NCBI GenBank assembly: GCA_900661335.1
Contig: CAACVY010000016.1
Location: 1-43,485 of the forward strand
Length of the DNA stretch: 43,485 nucleotides
Direction: 5' to 3'
From: an uncultured bacterium
Lineage (GTDB): Bacteria > Verrucomicrobiota > Kiritimatiellia > PWTM01
The notes beneath the pieces are model-generated. The model saw only the letters and a program-made list of their open reading frames with translations, was not told the DNA's origin and searched no databases. The translations under genes and the position numbers were made by a program. Positions 26,044 to 34,085 of the stretch are shown in pieces. The first letter of the stretch is position 1. Every line of letters starts with the position of its first letter.

Positions 26044-26259
26044 TTACTCCGACGTGCCACCGCAGCAACTGTGCCCTTGCTGCACCGGAGGACAAGGCAT
26101 CGTTCCGTAGGAGCAGAACACACAGCAATCGCCGGAACGCGGCCGTAGAATCCGGTGGCAGTGCGTGCATTCGTAAAAATACCAACACGCGTCGAGCGGC
26201 ATCTGCTCTTCTCGTTCATACCCACAGTATGGGCAACGGATGGTCGAACGTAGTTCCAT
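26044..26259 (-). CDS. Cys-rich GDCCVFCSYG small protein
   Basis: A 71-residue protein with many cysteines: CPYCG near residue 9, CTHCHR near 32, then GDCCVFCSYGTMPCPP and CCGG near the end. The first two CxxC pairs look like a zinc ribbon, and GDCCVFCSYG with CPP is a strongly conserved signature in short proteins found in many bacteria, often near metal-resistance genes, to my recollection. Function is unknown, and metal binding is likely. ATG 26259 is chosen over GTG 26271 because homologues begin close to the first CxxC. It is divergent from the sugar-nucleotide cassette. Confidence 0.8.
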   Translation of the reverse strand: MELRSTIRCPYCGYEREEQMPLDACWYFYECTHCHRILRPRSGDCCVFCSYGTMPCPPVQQGHSCCGGTSE

Positions 26260-26585
26260 GGCCAGCACCACAGTCTACGGCTTCGCTGTCGCACTGCAAC
26301 TGCGTCTGCACGGAGCCACGACGGCACCCCTGGCTTTCTACCTAGGTCCATGCGCGTGTGCGGAAGACATGCGGAACGCGCAGGGGAAACACGCGCGTGC
26401 ACAGGCGAGCAGGTACGCGGCGCGCGCCCTGAAAAGCCTTTCCGCGGCAGTTGGCGCGATGGGCCGAATTCGCTAGACTCGCACCGCCATGTGCGGAACG
26501 AAGGCCATGCAAAATCCAATGGACACTGATCCCCCGTGCAAGCTCATACGTGAACGGTGGATCGCTGTCCGTGCGGAGGATCCAA
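26260..26585. other. Divergent promoter region
   Basis: This 326-nt gap separates the Cys-rich miniprotein gene (minus) from the GmhB-like gene (plus). It must hold both promoters. I could not mark a convincing -35/-10 pair, and the frames that cross it do not look like proteins. Confidence 0.35.
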
Positions 26586-27170
26586 ATGCCGAGACCCGCG
26601 GTGTTCGTGGACCGTGACGGAACGCTGAACGAAATGGTGTACGATGCCACCCACGGCATTTTTGATTCGCCGCGGCGTCCCGAACAGGTCCGCCTGCGCC
26701 CAGGCGCCGCCGAGTTCCTGCACCGACTTCAGCAGGCCGGATGGCCGGTCGTGATCATCACCAACCAGCCAGGGCTCGCGCGGGGTACTCTTACGGATGA
26801 AGATTTAAGCCACGTGCACCAGCGGCTCGCGGAGCTGCTGGTTCCTGACAGAACCCCGTGGATCGCCGTGTACGTGTGTCCCCACGACCCGGCCACTCAA
26901 CCATGTGCGTGCCGCAAACCGCTGCCGGGGCTCTTACTTCAAGCAGCCCATGAGCTGGATCTAGATCTCACGCACAGCTGGATGGTGGGCGACGGCATTG
27001 TCGACATCCAAGCTGGACGGGCCGCCGGCTGCCGTACGATCTTGGTTACGCGCTTGAAGATCGAACAAGTCGAGTGTTTTTTCTCACTGGAGAACGCCCG
27101 CCCTGACTTTGTGGTTGAATCGCTCGCGCAGGCCGCTGAGATCATCCTACGTAAGGAGAACGCAAGATGA
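26586..27170 (+). CDS. HAD-family histidinol-phosphatase / heptose-bisphosphatase-like protein (GmhB type)
   Basis: 194 residues. The HAD nucleophile motif is VFVDRDGT (Asp9, Asp11), motif II is VVIITNQPG, and motif III/IV is KPLPG...MVGDGIVDIQAG. A zinc loop CPHDP...PCACRKP is present, as in GmhB and HisB-N. GmhB removes the 7-phosphate of heptose 1,7-bisphosphate. GGAGGA lies 5 nt before the ATG at 26586; the longer frame (from 26451) was rejected. Its stop overlaps the next ATG (ATGA). With the nucleotidyltransferase two genes on, the product is probably a sugar-1-phosphate. The exact sugar is inferred. Confidence 0.82.
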   Translation: MPRPAVFVDRDGTLNEMVYDATHGIFDSPRRPEQVRLRPGAAEFLHRLQQAGWPVVIITNQPGLARGTLTDEDLSHVHQRLAELLVPDRTPWIAVYVCPHDPATQPCACRKPLPGLLLQAAHELDLDLTHSWMVGDGIVDIQAGRAAGCRTILVTRLKIEQVECFFSLENARPDFVVESLAQAAEIILRKENAR

Positions 27171-27919
27171 CTCCACCATGGCGGGCAGCGCTGGAGCAAA
27201 TCCGCAATCGGCGACAGGCTGCGGACATGGCCTGGTACGAGGTGGGATGGTTGGTCGCTCGGCGCGGAGTCCAATACCTGGCCCGCCGATTACGAGGACG
27301 TCGCGTTTTCGAACTCGACGGAGTTCGCTACCAGCATTTCGTGCACCCGTTCATCCTCGACAACGAGCGTACCGTGGAAATCCCGATCGCGCTGGCGGCA
27401 GTTGAACGCCACCGAAACGGACGGATCTTGGAAGTGGGCCACGTACTCTCGGCCTATACGACATTCCCCCACGTGATCCTCGACAAGTACGAGCGCGGTC
27501 AGGGCGTCCTTAACGTGGACGTCGTGGACTTCAAGCCCGACCACCCGTTCGATTTGATCGTCTCCATTTCGACGATCGAACACGTGGGATGGGACGAACT
27601 TGATCGCGATTCCACCAAGCCCATTCGCGCCATAGCCCAGATGAGACAATGGCTGGCCCCGGAAGGAGAATTGGTGGTGACCATGCCGCTGGGTTACAAC
27701 CCGCACGTGGACCGCGCGGTGGCCGACCGGGCATTTGACTTCGATCGGATGAGCTTTTTGATCCGAGTCAACCGGAACAATCTATGGCGGGCGGCCACGT
27801 GGGAGGAAGCGCGTCAGTGCCGCTTCGGTGAACCATTCCCCTGCGCCAACGCGATTGTGGTGGGATTTGGACGTGGGCCTCGCGTCGTGGCCAGTCAATC
27901 GAAGGAGCCGTCCACATGA
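27167..27919 (+). CDS. Class I SAM-dependent methyltransferase in the sugar-nucleotide cassette
   Basis: 250 residues. ILEVGHVLS and the acidic end of strand 2 (ILDKYE) form the SAM site, followed by VDVVDF, FDLIVSISTIEHVGWDE and VVTMPLGYNPHVD. The family is a set of unnamed methyltransferases in glycan clusters. The first 50 residues are Arg-rich and helical. Its ATG overlaps the stop of the GmhB-like gene and its stop overlaps the next ATG by 4 nt each, so the three proteins are made together. It may methylate the sugar whose synthesis the neighbours perform. The acceptor is unknown. Confidence 0.75.
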   Translation: MTPPWRAALEQIRNRRQAADMAWYEVGWLVARRGVQYLARRLRGRRVFELDGVRYQHFVHPFILDNERTVEIPIALAAVERHRNGRILEVGHVLSAYTTFPHVILDKYERGQGVLNVDVVDFKPDHPFDLIVSISTIEHVGWDELDRDSTKPIRAIAQMRQWLAPEGELVVTMPLGYNPHVDRAVADRAFDFDRMSFLIRVNRNNLWRAATWEEARQCRFGEPFPCANAIVVGFGRGPRVVASQSKEPST

Positions 27920-28638
27920 TTCGGACTGCCGTGGTCATTGCGGGGGGACGAGGTGAGCGCCTGATGCCGCTGACGGCGGACCGTCCGAAGGCCATGGTCG
28001 AAGTCGCCGGACGCCCATTGCTACACTGGGTGCTGCTGTGGCTGCGCGATCAAGGTATCCGCCGGGTGGGAATTGGCGTGGCCTACCAGGGCGAGAAAAT
28101 CGTCGAGTACATCGAGCGCGAACGACCCGCAGGGTTGGAAGTGGTGTTCAGTCACCACACGCTCGAGGGCGGCACGGCCGAGGGATTTCGGCGAGCGATC
28201 GAGCGAGCGGTCGAGGATGACGATTTTTTGGCAATGAACTGCGATGAGATCACAAACTTATCGGTCGCGCGATTCGAGGCCACACACCGGCGCCTGGGCA
28301 CGCCGGTTACCATGGCGCTCGCCCCGTTCTTCTGTCGGTTCAGCGTAGTCGAGCTCGCCTCGAATGGACTGATCACCGGTTTCCGCTACGGGCGACGCCT
28401 CCCGCAGGTACCAGTCAGCATTGGCATTTATCTGTTCAAACGGGAAATCTGTGCACTCTTGCCCGAACGAGGCTCCATCGAGGATTTGCTGTTCACACGC
28501 CTGGCGGAGGAAGGGCGTCTCGGAGGACACCCGCTGGGGGACGATGAGGCGTGGGTGTCGGTCAATGACATGAAAAACATTCGCGAAGCCGAGGAAGCTC
28601 TCCGCGCGTTCGGACGCATTCTTCCAACGACCCACTGA
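27916..28638 (+). CDS. Sugar-1-phosphate nucleotidyltransferase (HddC/RmlA-like)
   Basis: A 240-residue enzyme that would couple a nucleoside triphosphate to a sugar-1-phosphate. The signature GGRGERLMPLTADRPKAM is at residues 10-27, with a metal/base-site region FLAMNCDEI near residue 98 and VSIGIYLFKREI near 160. Compared with mannose-1-phosphate guanylyltransferases it lacks the C-terminal left-handed helix, like short HddC proteins. It is the last gene of a three-gene, fully overlapping cassette. The nucleotide used (GDP or ADP) and the sugar cannot be fixed from sequence. Confidence 0.82.
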   Translation: MIRTAVVIAGGRGERLMPLTADRPKAMVEVAGRPLLHWVLLWLRDQGIRRVGIGVAYQGEKIVEYIERERPAGLEVVFSHHTLEGGTAEGFRRAIERAVEDDDFLAMNCDEITNLSVARFEATHRRLGTPVTMALAPFFCRFSVVELASNGLITGFRYGRRLPQVPVSIGIYLFKREICALLPERGSIEDLLFTRLAEEGRLGGHPLGDDEAWVSVNDMKNIREAEEALRAFGRILPTTH

Positions 28639-28794
28639 GGATCGCCTCCGACCGAGAGCCGAGTGCGCGCGATGCCCCCCCGCTCCGACGCAGCATCCCT
28701 CGCGGCTACGTGGTTTACTTCACCGTACCGTGGGATGATGTCTCCCCGCGGCGGCTCCCCCATGTTTGCTCAAGAACGCAGAAGGATCGCAACG

Positions 28795-28812
28795 CCCTAA
28801 GACCGGTTAGGG
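28795..28812. terminator. Stem-loop at the sulfatase stop codon
   Basis: CCCTAA and TTAGGG form a perfect 6-bp stem around a 6-nt loop. One arm includes the stop codon of the sulfatase gene. No T-run follows, so it is at best a weak terminator between the convergent sugar-nucleotide and sulfatase genes. Confidence 0.3.
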
Positions 28813-31668
28813 TTCTGGGATCCACTTGTGCGGTTGAGGGACTCGCCCCAGCGGTCGCACGCCAGGCCCGGTGCCGGAAATTCCTAAATCGCGGTCCATC
28901 TCTGCGGCTAAGGCACGGAGTCGTGCGACCACCTCTGGGTGGAGGGCCGCCACGTTGTTTTGTTCACCAAGGTCCGATTCTAGATCGTACAATTCCCCAC
29001 TCTTGAGAAAGAGCTTCCAGCGGCCTTCACGGACCGCCTCTAGATTCAACCCGCGGAAGTAGTGGAACACCGCCCGCGGCGGTGGTCCATCCCGTCCGCA
29101 CAACACGGGCCAAATGTCCACTCCATCCAGCCGCCTCCAGGGCGGCAGCTTGGCCCCTGCCAAAGCCGCGAATGTGGGCAGAAAGTCCATCATCGTCGTG
29201 ATCGCACCCGTGCGGGTGCCCGCCGGGATTTTTCCAGGCCACCAGGCAATCGTGGGAACTCGAACGCCACCCTCCCAAGTCGAACCCTTGGCGCCGCGCA
29301 ACGGCGCGTTGTTGGAGCCGTGCTGAACCGCACCGCCGTTGTCGCTCGTGAAGATGACCAACGTATGCTCAGCCAGATGGAGCTCGCGCAGTAAGTCTAG
29401 AATTTGCCCAGTGGAAGCATCCACCTCCATGACCCAGTCGCCAAGAAGCCCGTGCCCCGAGCGGCCTTCGAACTCCGCCGACGGGTAGAGGGGAAAGTGA
29501 ACCGCGGAGTGTGCGAGGTACAAGAAGAACGGGCGTTGCGCATTCCGGCGGATGAACTCCATCGCGCGCTCGGTGTATCGCCGCACCAATTGGCGCTGCT
29601 CATTGGTGCCCACCCGTGCGATCACCCGCTCTCCCTCCAGCCACGGCAGAGGCGGCTGGTCCTGGCCTCGCAGTCCGTCCTCCGAGCGCTCCTTTCTTGC
29701 CCGTGATCGGGGAGAGGCTTGCGGGAGTGGTTGGCCCGGGTTGCTCTTGGACCCATCCGAGGCCGGTCCCATGTCGTTCGAGTACGGCAAGCCAAAATAC
29801 TCGTCGAAACCCTGTCGAGTCGGTAGAAACTCGGGGTGGTCTCCCAGGTGCCACTTTCCGATGCACGCGGTGGCATAGCCCGCGTCTTTAAGCACTTCTG
29901 CGATGGTCACTTCTTGGGTCGCCAACCCCACCACCGATTCCGGGAACAATACGTGGGGGATCGGGAGCACGCGCTTGGGGTAGCATCCCGTCATCAGTGC
30001 CGCGCGCGAAGGCGAACAAACCGGCGCCGCGTAGTGCGAGGTCAACAGGCGCCCTTCCTTCGCCATCCGGTCCAGATGTGGCGTGGGATGAATGCCCCCA
30101 AATGGTCCGATGTCGGCATACCCAAGGTCGTCCACATTGATGAGGACAAAGTTCGGCCTCCGCCCTTCTCTCGGCTCGGGCCGCTGTGCGGCGCGGCCAC
30201 TGGGTCGCGACGGGTCCCACACAGGGTTATTGGTCGGCCATACAGCGCCAACCTCGCGAAGCCAAGCTTGCAGGCGTTGCAAAAGGTCCCGAACTCGCTC
30301 CGGCTCGCGTTCGGCCAGGTTGACGGTTTCTTGTAGGTCCCACGAAAGGTCGTAGAGCTCCGTCGAACCATCCTCGAACCATTGGATCAACTTCCATGGG
30401 CCGAGCCGGATCGCCGCCCCAGGCGCTCCGCCCTGGTTCCCATAGTGGGGGTAATGCCAGAACAGCGGACGTTCCGCGACGCTCGCTGGGTCGGTCAACG
30501 CATGCCGCCAACTGACGCCATCCACCCCCCGCAACGATTCAGCGGGCAATCCCACGGCGTCGCACACTGTGCGCACGAGGTCCACGCTGCTGACCGGCGC
30601 CGTGACGATTTGACCTGGCCGCGTGACGCCGGGCCAGCGAACAATCAGTGGCACGCGAATGCCGCCCTCGTATAGCCAGCCCTTGCCCGCACGCAACAGG
30701 TAATTGGCCGTCGGCCAGCCCTCGCTGGTGGAGAGCCCGCCATTATCGCTGGTAAAAATCACCAGCGTGCGATCCGCTATTCCAAGTTCGTCGAGCTTGC
30801 CCAACACCAGCCCCACCGCTTCGTCCATGGCCTCGACCATGGCCGCATAAATGGCGTGCTCCTGGACCAGCCGCACATCACGCTCATGCTCGCGCCCCCA
30901 ACGGGCCGCCAATTCAAGGCGTTGCCGTTTTTCCTCGTACTTACGCTGAAGGTCCTCGCGAGCCATCAAGGGCGTGTGAACAAGGTAGAAGCAGTGGTAG
31001 GCAAAAAACGGACGATCCTTGACGCGTTCAATGAATTGCGCAGTCTCCCGGGCAAGCCGGAGCGGCAAATACTCTCCCGGCGGGCCGTCGGTCAGTCGTG
31101 GGTTATCGTAGGGCGAAAAATACTTTTTACCCCCGTAGGGCCCGCCGCGATCACAACCGCCACAGTTGTAGTCGAACCCCTGGTCTTCTGGCCACCAACC
31201 CGCGGGGCCCAGATGCCACTTGCCGGCGAACCATGTGGTGTAGCCGGCAGCTTTCAAGCGCTCGGCCAACGTGACTTCTTCTAGCGCGAGTCGATCTCGG
31301 TATGGCGCCGGCAACAGACGGGTATTGCGCTTCCATTCTTCCGGCTGAGGTGCCCCGATGTAGTCCGTGACACCAGTTCGCGGCGGCCACCGGCCTGTGA
31401 GAAGCGCAGCGCGCGTCGGGGAGCATACGGGGCAGGCCGCGTAAGCATCGGTGAACCTCGCCCCATGTGCGGCCAGCCGATCGAGGTTGGGCGTTTCGTG
31501 AAACGAACTTCCGTAGCACCCTAGGTCGCGCCACCCCAAGTCGTCCGCAACGAACACTACCACGTTCAACCGGTCTGCGCGCGACTCCGCTCCGCTGGCG
31601 AGTCCTAGGATCGTAGTGGCAAGCCTAAACGAGGCCAGCGCGTATCTTGCTCGATCCATGGTACTCAC
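28807..31668 (-). CDS. Tandem two-domain sulfatase
   Basis: A 953-residue protein with two complete sulfatase domains in line. Domain 1 (about residues 30-480) has VADDLGW, the formylglycine motif CSPTR (Cys82), GKWHLG and TSDNGG. Domain 2 (about 505-930) has NVDDLGY, CSPSR (Cys551), GKWHLGD and a second TSDNGG. Both keep metal-binding Asp residues and the C-T/S-R core, so both could be active once the Cys is matured. The linker (481-504) is Pro/Arg-rich. The start is GTG 31668, 6 nt after AAGGAGG. A weak signal peptide precedes domain 1. Sulfatases are normally single-domain, so this fusion is unusual. Confidence 0.9.
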   Translation of the reverse strand: MSTMDRARYALASFRLATTILGLASGAESRADRLNVVVFVADDLGWRDLGCYGSSFHETPNLDRLAAHGARFTDAYAACPVCSPTRAALLTGRWPPRTGVTDYIGAPQPEEWKRNTRLLPAPYRDRLALEEVTLAERLKAAGYTTWFAGKWHLGPAGWWPEDQGFDYNCGGCDRGGPYGGKKYFSPYDNPRLTDGPPGEYLPLRLARETAQFIERVKDRPFFAYHCFYLVHTPLMAREDLQRKYEEKRQRLELAARWGREHERDVRLVQEHAIYAAMVEAMDEAVGLVLGKLDELGIADRTLVIFTSDNGGLSTSEGWPTANYLLRAGKGWLYEGGIRVPLIVRWPGVTRPGQIVTAPVSSVDLVRTVCDAVGLPAESLRGVDGVSWRHALTDPASVAERPLFWHYPHYGNQGGAPGAAIRLGPWKLIQWFEDGSTELYDLSWDLQETVNLAEREPERVRDLLQRLQAWLREVGAVWPTNNPVWDPSRPSGRAAQRPEPREGRRPNFVLINVDDLGYADIGPFGGIHPTPHLDRMAKEGRLLTSHYAAPVCSPSRAALMTGCYPKRVLPIPHVLFPESVVGLATQEVTIAEVLKDAGYATACIGKWHLGDHPEFLPTRQGFDEYFGLPYSNDMGPASDGSKSNPGQPLPQASPRSRARKERSEDGLRGQDQPPLPWLEGERVIARVGTNEQRQLVRRYTERAMEFIRRNAQRPFFLYLAHSAVHFPLYPSAEFEGRSGHGLLGDWVMEVDASTGQILDLLRELHLAEHTLVIFTSDNGGAVQHGSNNAPLRGAKGSTWEGGVRVPTIAWWPGKIPAGTRTGAITTMMDFLPTFAALAGAKLPPWRRLDGVDIWPVLCGRDGPPPRAVFHYFRGLNLEAVREGRWKLFLKSGELYDLESDLGEQNNVAALHPEVVARLRALAAEMDRDLGISGTGPGVRPLGRVPQPHKWIPEP

Positions 31669-31749
31669 ATCTACCTCCTTGCTGGCATCATACACGAAAT
31701 CCAGGTTGGATTCAGCGTGGACACAGGGGTGAGGACGTTCGATACTGGG

Positions 31750-33993
31750 TCATAGGTCGGGCCTGAGATATTCCACGAGAATCGAGCTCACCCGGAGAAC
31801 GGGCTTTTCGGCATCCTTTGCCCTAAGTTCGAAACTCACTGCAGCTGGCGTGTTGGCTTGACCGCTGACCGCAATCTCCAGGAGATGGTGCCCTTGCCCC
31901 AACCAAATCGTTTTCGCCACGGCCGGCGTTCCTTGTGCGTCCACTCGCAACTGCGCCTGACCCCGAGAACGCGGCGGAGCAGTGAACGCGATCCCTACTC
32001 GGGCGGTCCACCGTGGACCCACCGTTCCGACGGGCGCCGGAATGCATAGGCGACCATGGTGCGCCAGCGCCGCCACGTACTTTTCCTCCGGCTTCCCTAA
32101 AACGAATTGGGGCTGAAACCAATCTTTCAACGACACACGGCGTTCGCTGTCGCACCGAAACGCCATGGACTTCGCACTGCAGTTCGTGACCACAAGATTG
32201 GCCGGCAAGGGCACTGAAGAGGTCACCACCAACCAAACGGACGTGACGCTAACGCTTTGGGGCCATAAGAGCGGAACTAGGCCGGTGCCGCGGAACGCGG
32301 GGAAGGTGTGCAGTCGCCGCGACAGGTCGTCCTCGAGCCACGCGACCTTTTCTGCATCCGCGTTGGCCGACCGAAAGTCCAACCAGATCACAGAGTTCGA
32401 ATCCGACGCGCACAGCTGAGTCCGCATGCTCCGAGCAGAGAATGGGCGAACTTCCTCCAACGAGAACCGATACGGGCCTAATGTGAACACCAGGGCTTCT
32501 GATCCGCCATCCGGCCGAACTAAGTCACCAAAGTAGCTCAACCACTCCCGAAGTCGGACACCTTGGTCTAAGATCGGCGTTCGAACCATCGCCTCCGCGT
32601 CCAGAGGCCGGACATACCACGTTCGAACACCTGCCGCCCAAGCGAGTGTCGGCGGAAGGCGTGGATCCTGGCAGGTTCCCAACAGCGTCCGATAGGGCGA
32701 ATACGCGGTCAGAAGTCCAGGAATATATCGATTACGTACCTCAGTGTAGAAGAGGTCGTTCGTGCAAGCCCACCGCGCCAGAAATTCCAAGGCAGTTTTT
32801 ATATCTCGCCTTGTGAAACGGTGATGCGTGCACTGACGCATCGCCAGCCCCACCGACACCAGCGCGAGCGCGATCAGCACCACGGATTCACCGGCCTGTC
32901 GGGAAAAACTTCGAGCAAGTCGGGCGGCCCAACGCGCAACGACGATTGCGCCGACACCCGCCAACGGACTCACCACAGCTAGTACGTGCATCGCGTACCT
33001 GGGATGGACTCCCACAAATGAGTAGAGCAACACCATCGAAAGCGCCGGGGCCACGACGAGACACAGTATCCACCGCCAGGCTTCTCGTGAGGCCCACAGG
33101 CCCACAACCGCCAATAGCCAGCCTGCGCCACCCATCGAAGCCCCCAGATATCCTAGGTACTGGGCGAATCGGCTCGACCACGCTAGACCTGCCGACTCGG
33201 GGCTCACGACCTTTTCGAGGTAATAGGCCACCTGATAAAAGCGAATCCTCGGCAGGAAAAACCACGCCGCCGCTGCAAGAGCCGCTGGAGCAAGCAGGCT
33301 CAGAGTTAGAGCCACTTTCGCGGTGGTGTCCAGCTTCGTGTCGCACAGCAGGAAAAGCAACCCCGCAAAAAACCACACACTGGCCACCTCGCGCCCGCCT
33401 GCCCCCAAGACGAGACCGACGCCACTGAGAACCATTTGAAGCGTGGATCGCCGATCCCGCGCTTGGGTGAATAGCGCAAGACCCAACGAGGTCCAAAACA
33501 ACGACGTGATCTCCCGATATGGATACATGAGGTAGGCGACGTGGTAGGGAGACGACGCAAACAACACGATTGGAATCCCCAGCACTGCGGCATCCGCCAA
33601 CGTCCGGTCTCCCTCACAGCAGTGGCGTATCCATCGGCGCGTGGCCAGCAACCATCCCAGGCCCAAAACCCCCGGAAGCTCGTATACGGCAAAGGGTCCG
33701 AACGCCCGAGCCGCCAATCCCAGCATCAGCGGGTGGGTGGGATTCATTTGCGTAAACCAATGCCACCACTCTTCAGAGCCGAGCGGCAAGGAGCACAGGT
33801 TGCGACCGACCATGACATAAAACCCTGGATCACCCCAAGGATCCAAGTAGCTGTGAACTCGTACCCATGCGATCAGCCAGGGTGCCAGCACAGCACAGGT
33901 GCGTAGAACTGAACCTGCCCGTCGCCACCAGCCATGCGACCGCAACGGACCCAAGAGGCCTAGGCTGAACCGTAGACACCACCGGAAAGCCAT
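31750..33993 (-). CDS. Large integral membrane protein, glycosyltransferase-39-like
   Basis: About 747 residues. Ten or more hydrophobic helices lie in the first 400 residues, followed by a long soluble beta-rich C-terminus. The early loop DPWGDPGFYVMVGRNLC, the repeated helix pattern, and YREITSLFWTSL are like dolichol/undecaprenyl-phosphate-dependent glycosyltransferases (GT39/PMT type), where acidic residues in the first loop are catalytic. The C-terminus may bind carbohydrate. It is not certain that it is an enzyme. Start 33993 (MAFRWC) is preferred; a GTG 36 nt upstream is possible. It is divergent from the Mrp gene with a 92-nt gap. Confidence 0.65.
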   Translation of the reverse strand: MAFRWCLRFSLGLLGPLRSHGWWRRAGSVLRTCAVLAPWLIAWVRVHSYLDPWGDPGFYVMVGRNLCSLPLGSEEWWHWFTQMNPTHPLMLGLAARAFGPFAVYELPGVLGLGWLLATRRWIRHCCEGDRTLADAAVLGIPIVLFASSPYHVAYLMYPYREITSLFWTSLGLALFTQARDRRSTLQMVLSGVGLVLGAGGREVASVWFFAGLLFLLCDTKLDTTAKVALTLSLLAPAALAAAAWFFLPRIRFYQVAYYLEKVVSPESAGLAWSSRFAQYLGYLGASMGGAGWLLAVVGLWASREAWRWILCLVVAPALSMVLLYSFVGVHPRYAMHVLAVVSPLAGVGAIVVARWAARLARSFSRQAGESVVLIALALVSVGLAMRQCTHHRFTRRDIKTALEFLARWACTNDLFYTEVRNRYIPGLLTAYSPYRTLLGTCQDPRLPPTLAWAAGVRTWYVRPLDAEAMVRTPILDQGVRLREWLSYFGDLVRPDGGSEALVFTLGPYRFSLEEVRPFSARSMRTQLCASDSNSVIWLDFRSANADAEKVAWLEDDLSRRLHTFPAFRGTGLVPLLWPQSVSVTSVWLVVTSSVPLPANLVVTNCSAKSMAFRCDSERRVSLKDWFQPQFVLGKPEEKYVAALAHHGRLCIPAPVGTVGPRWTARVGIAFTAPPRSRGQAQLRVDAQGTPAVAKTIWLGQGHHLLEIAVSGQANTPAAVSFELRAKDAEKPVLRVSSILVEYLRPDL

Positions 33994-34085
33994 GGGAAAT
34001 ATGGTACAGTGTCTCCAGCCCTTAGCCACTATCGTTAACTTCGCACGGTGATGCGGAACCGAAACTGGGCCAGATCGGAGACACG

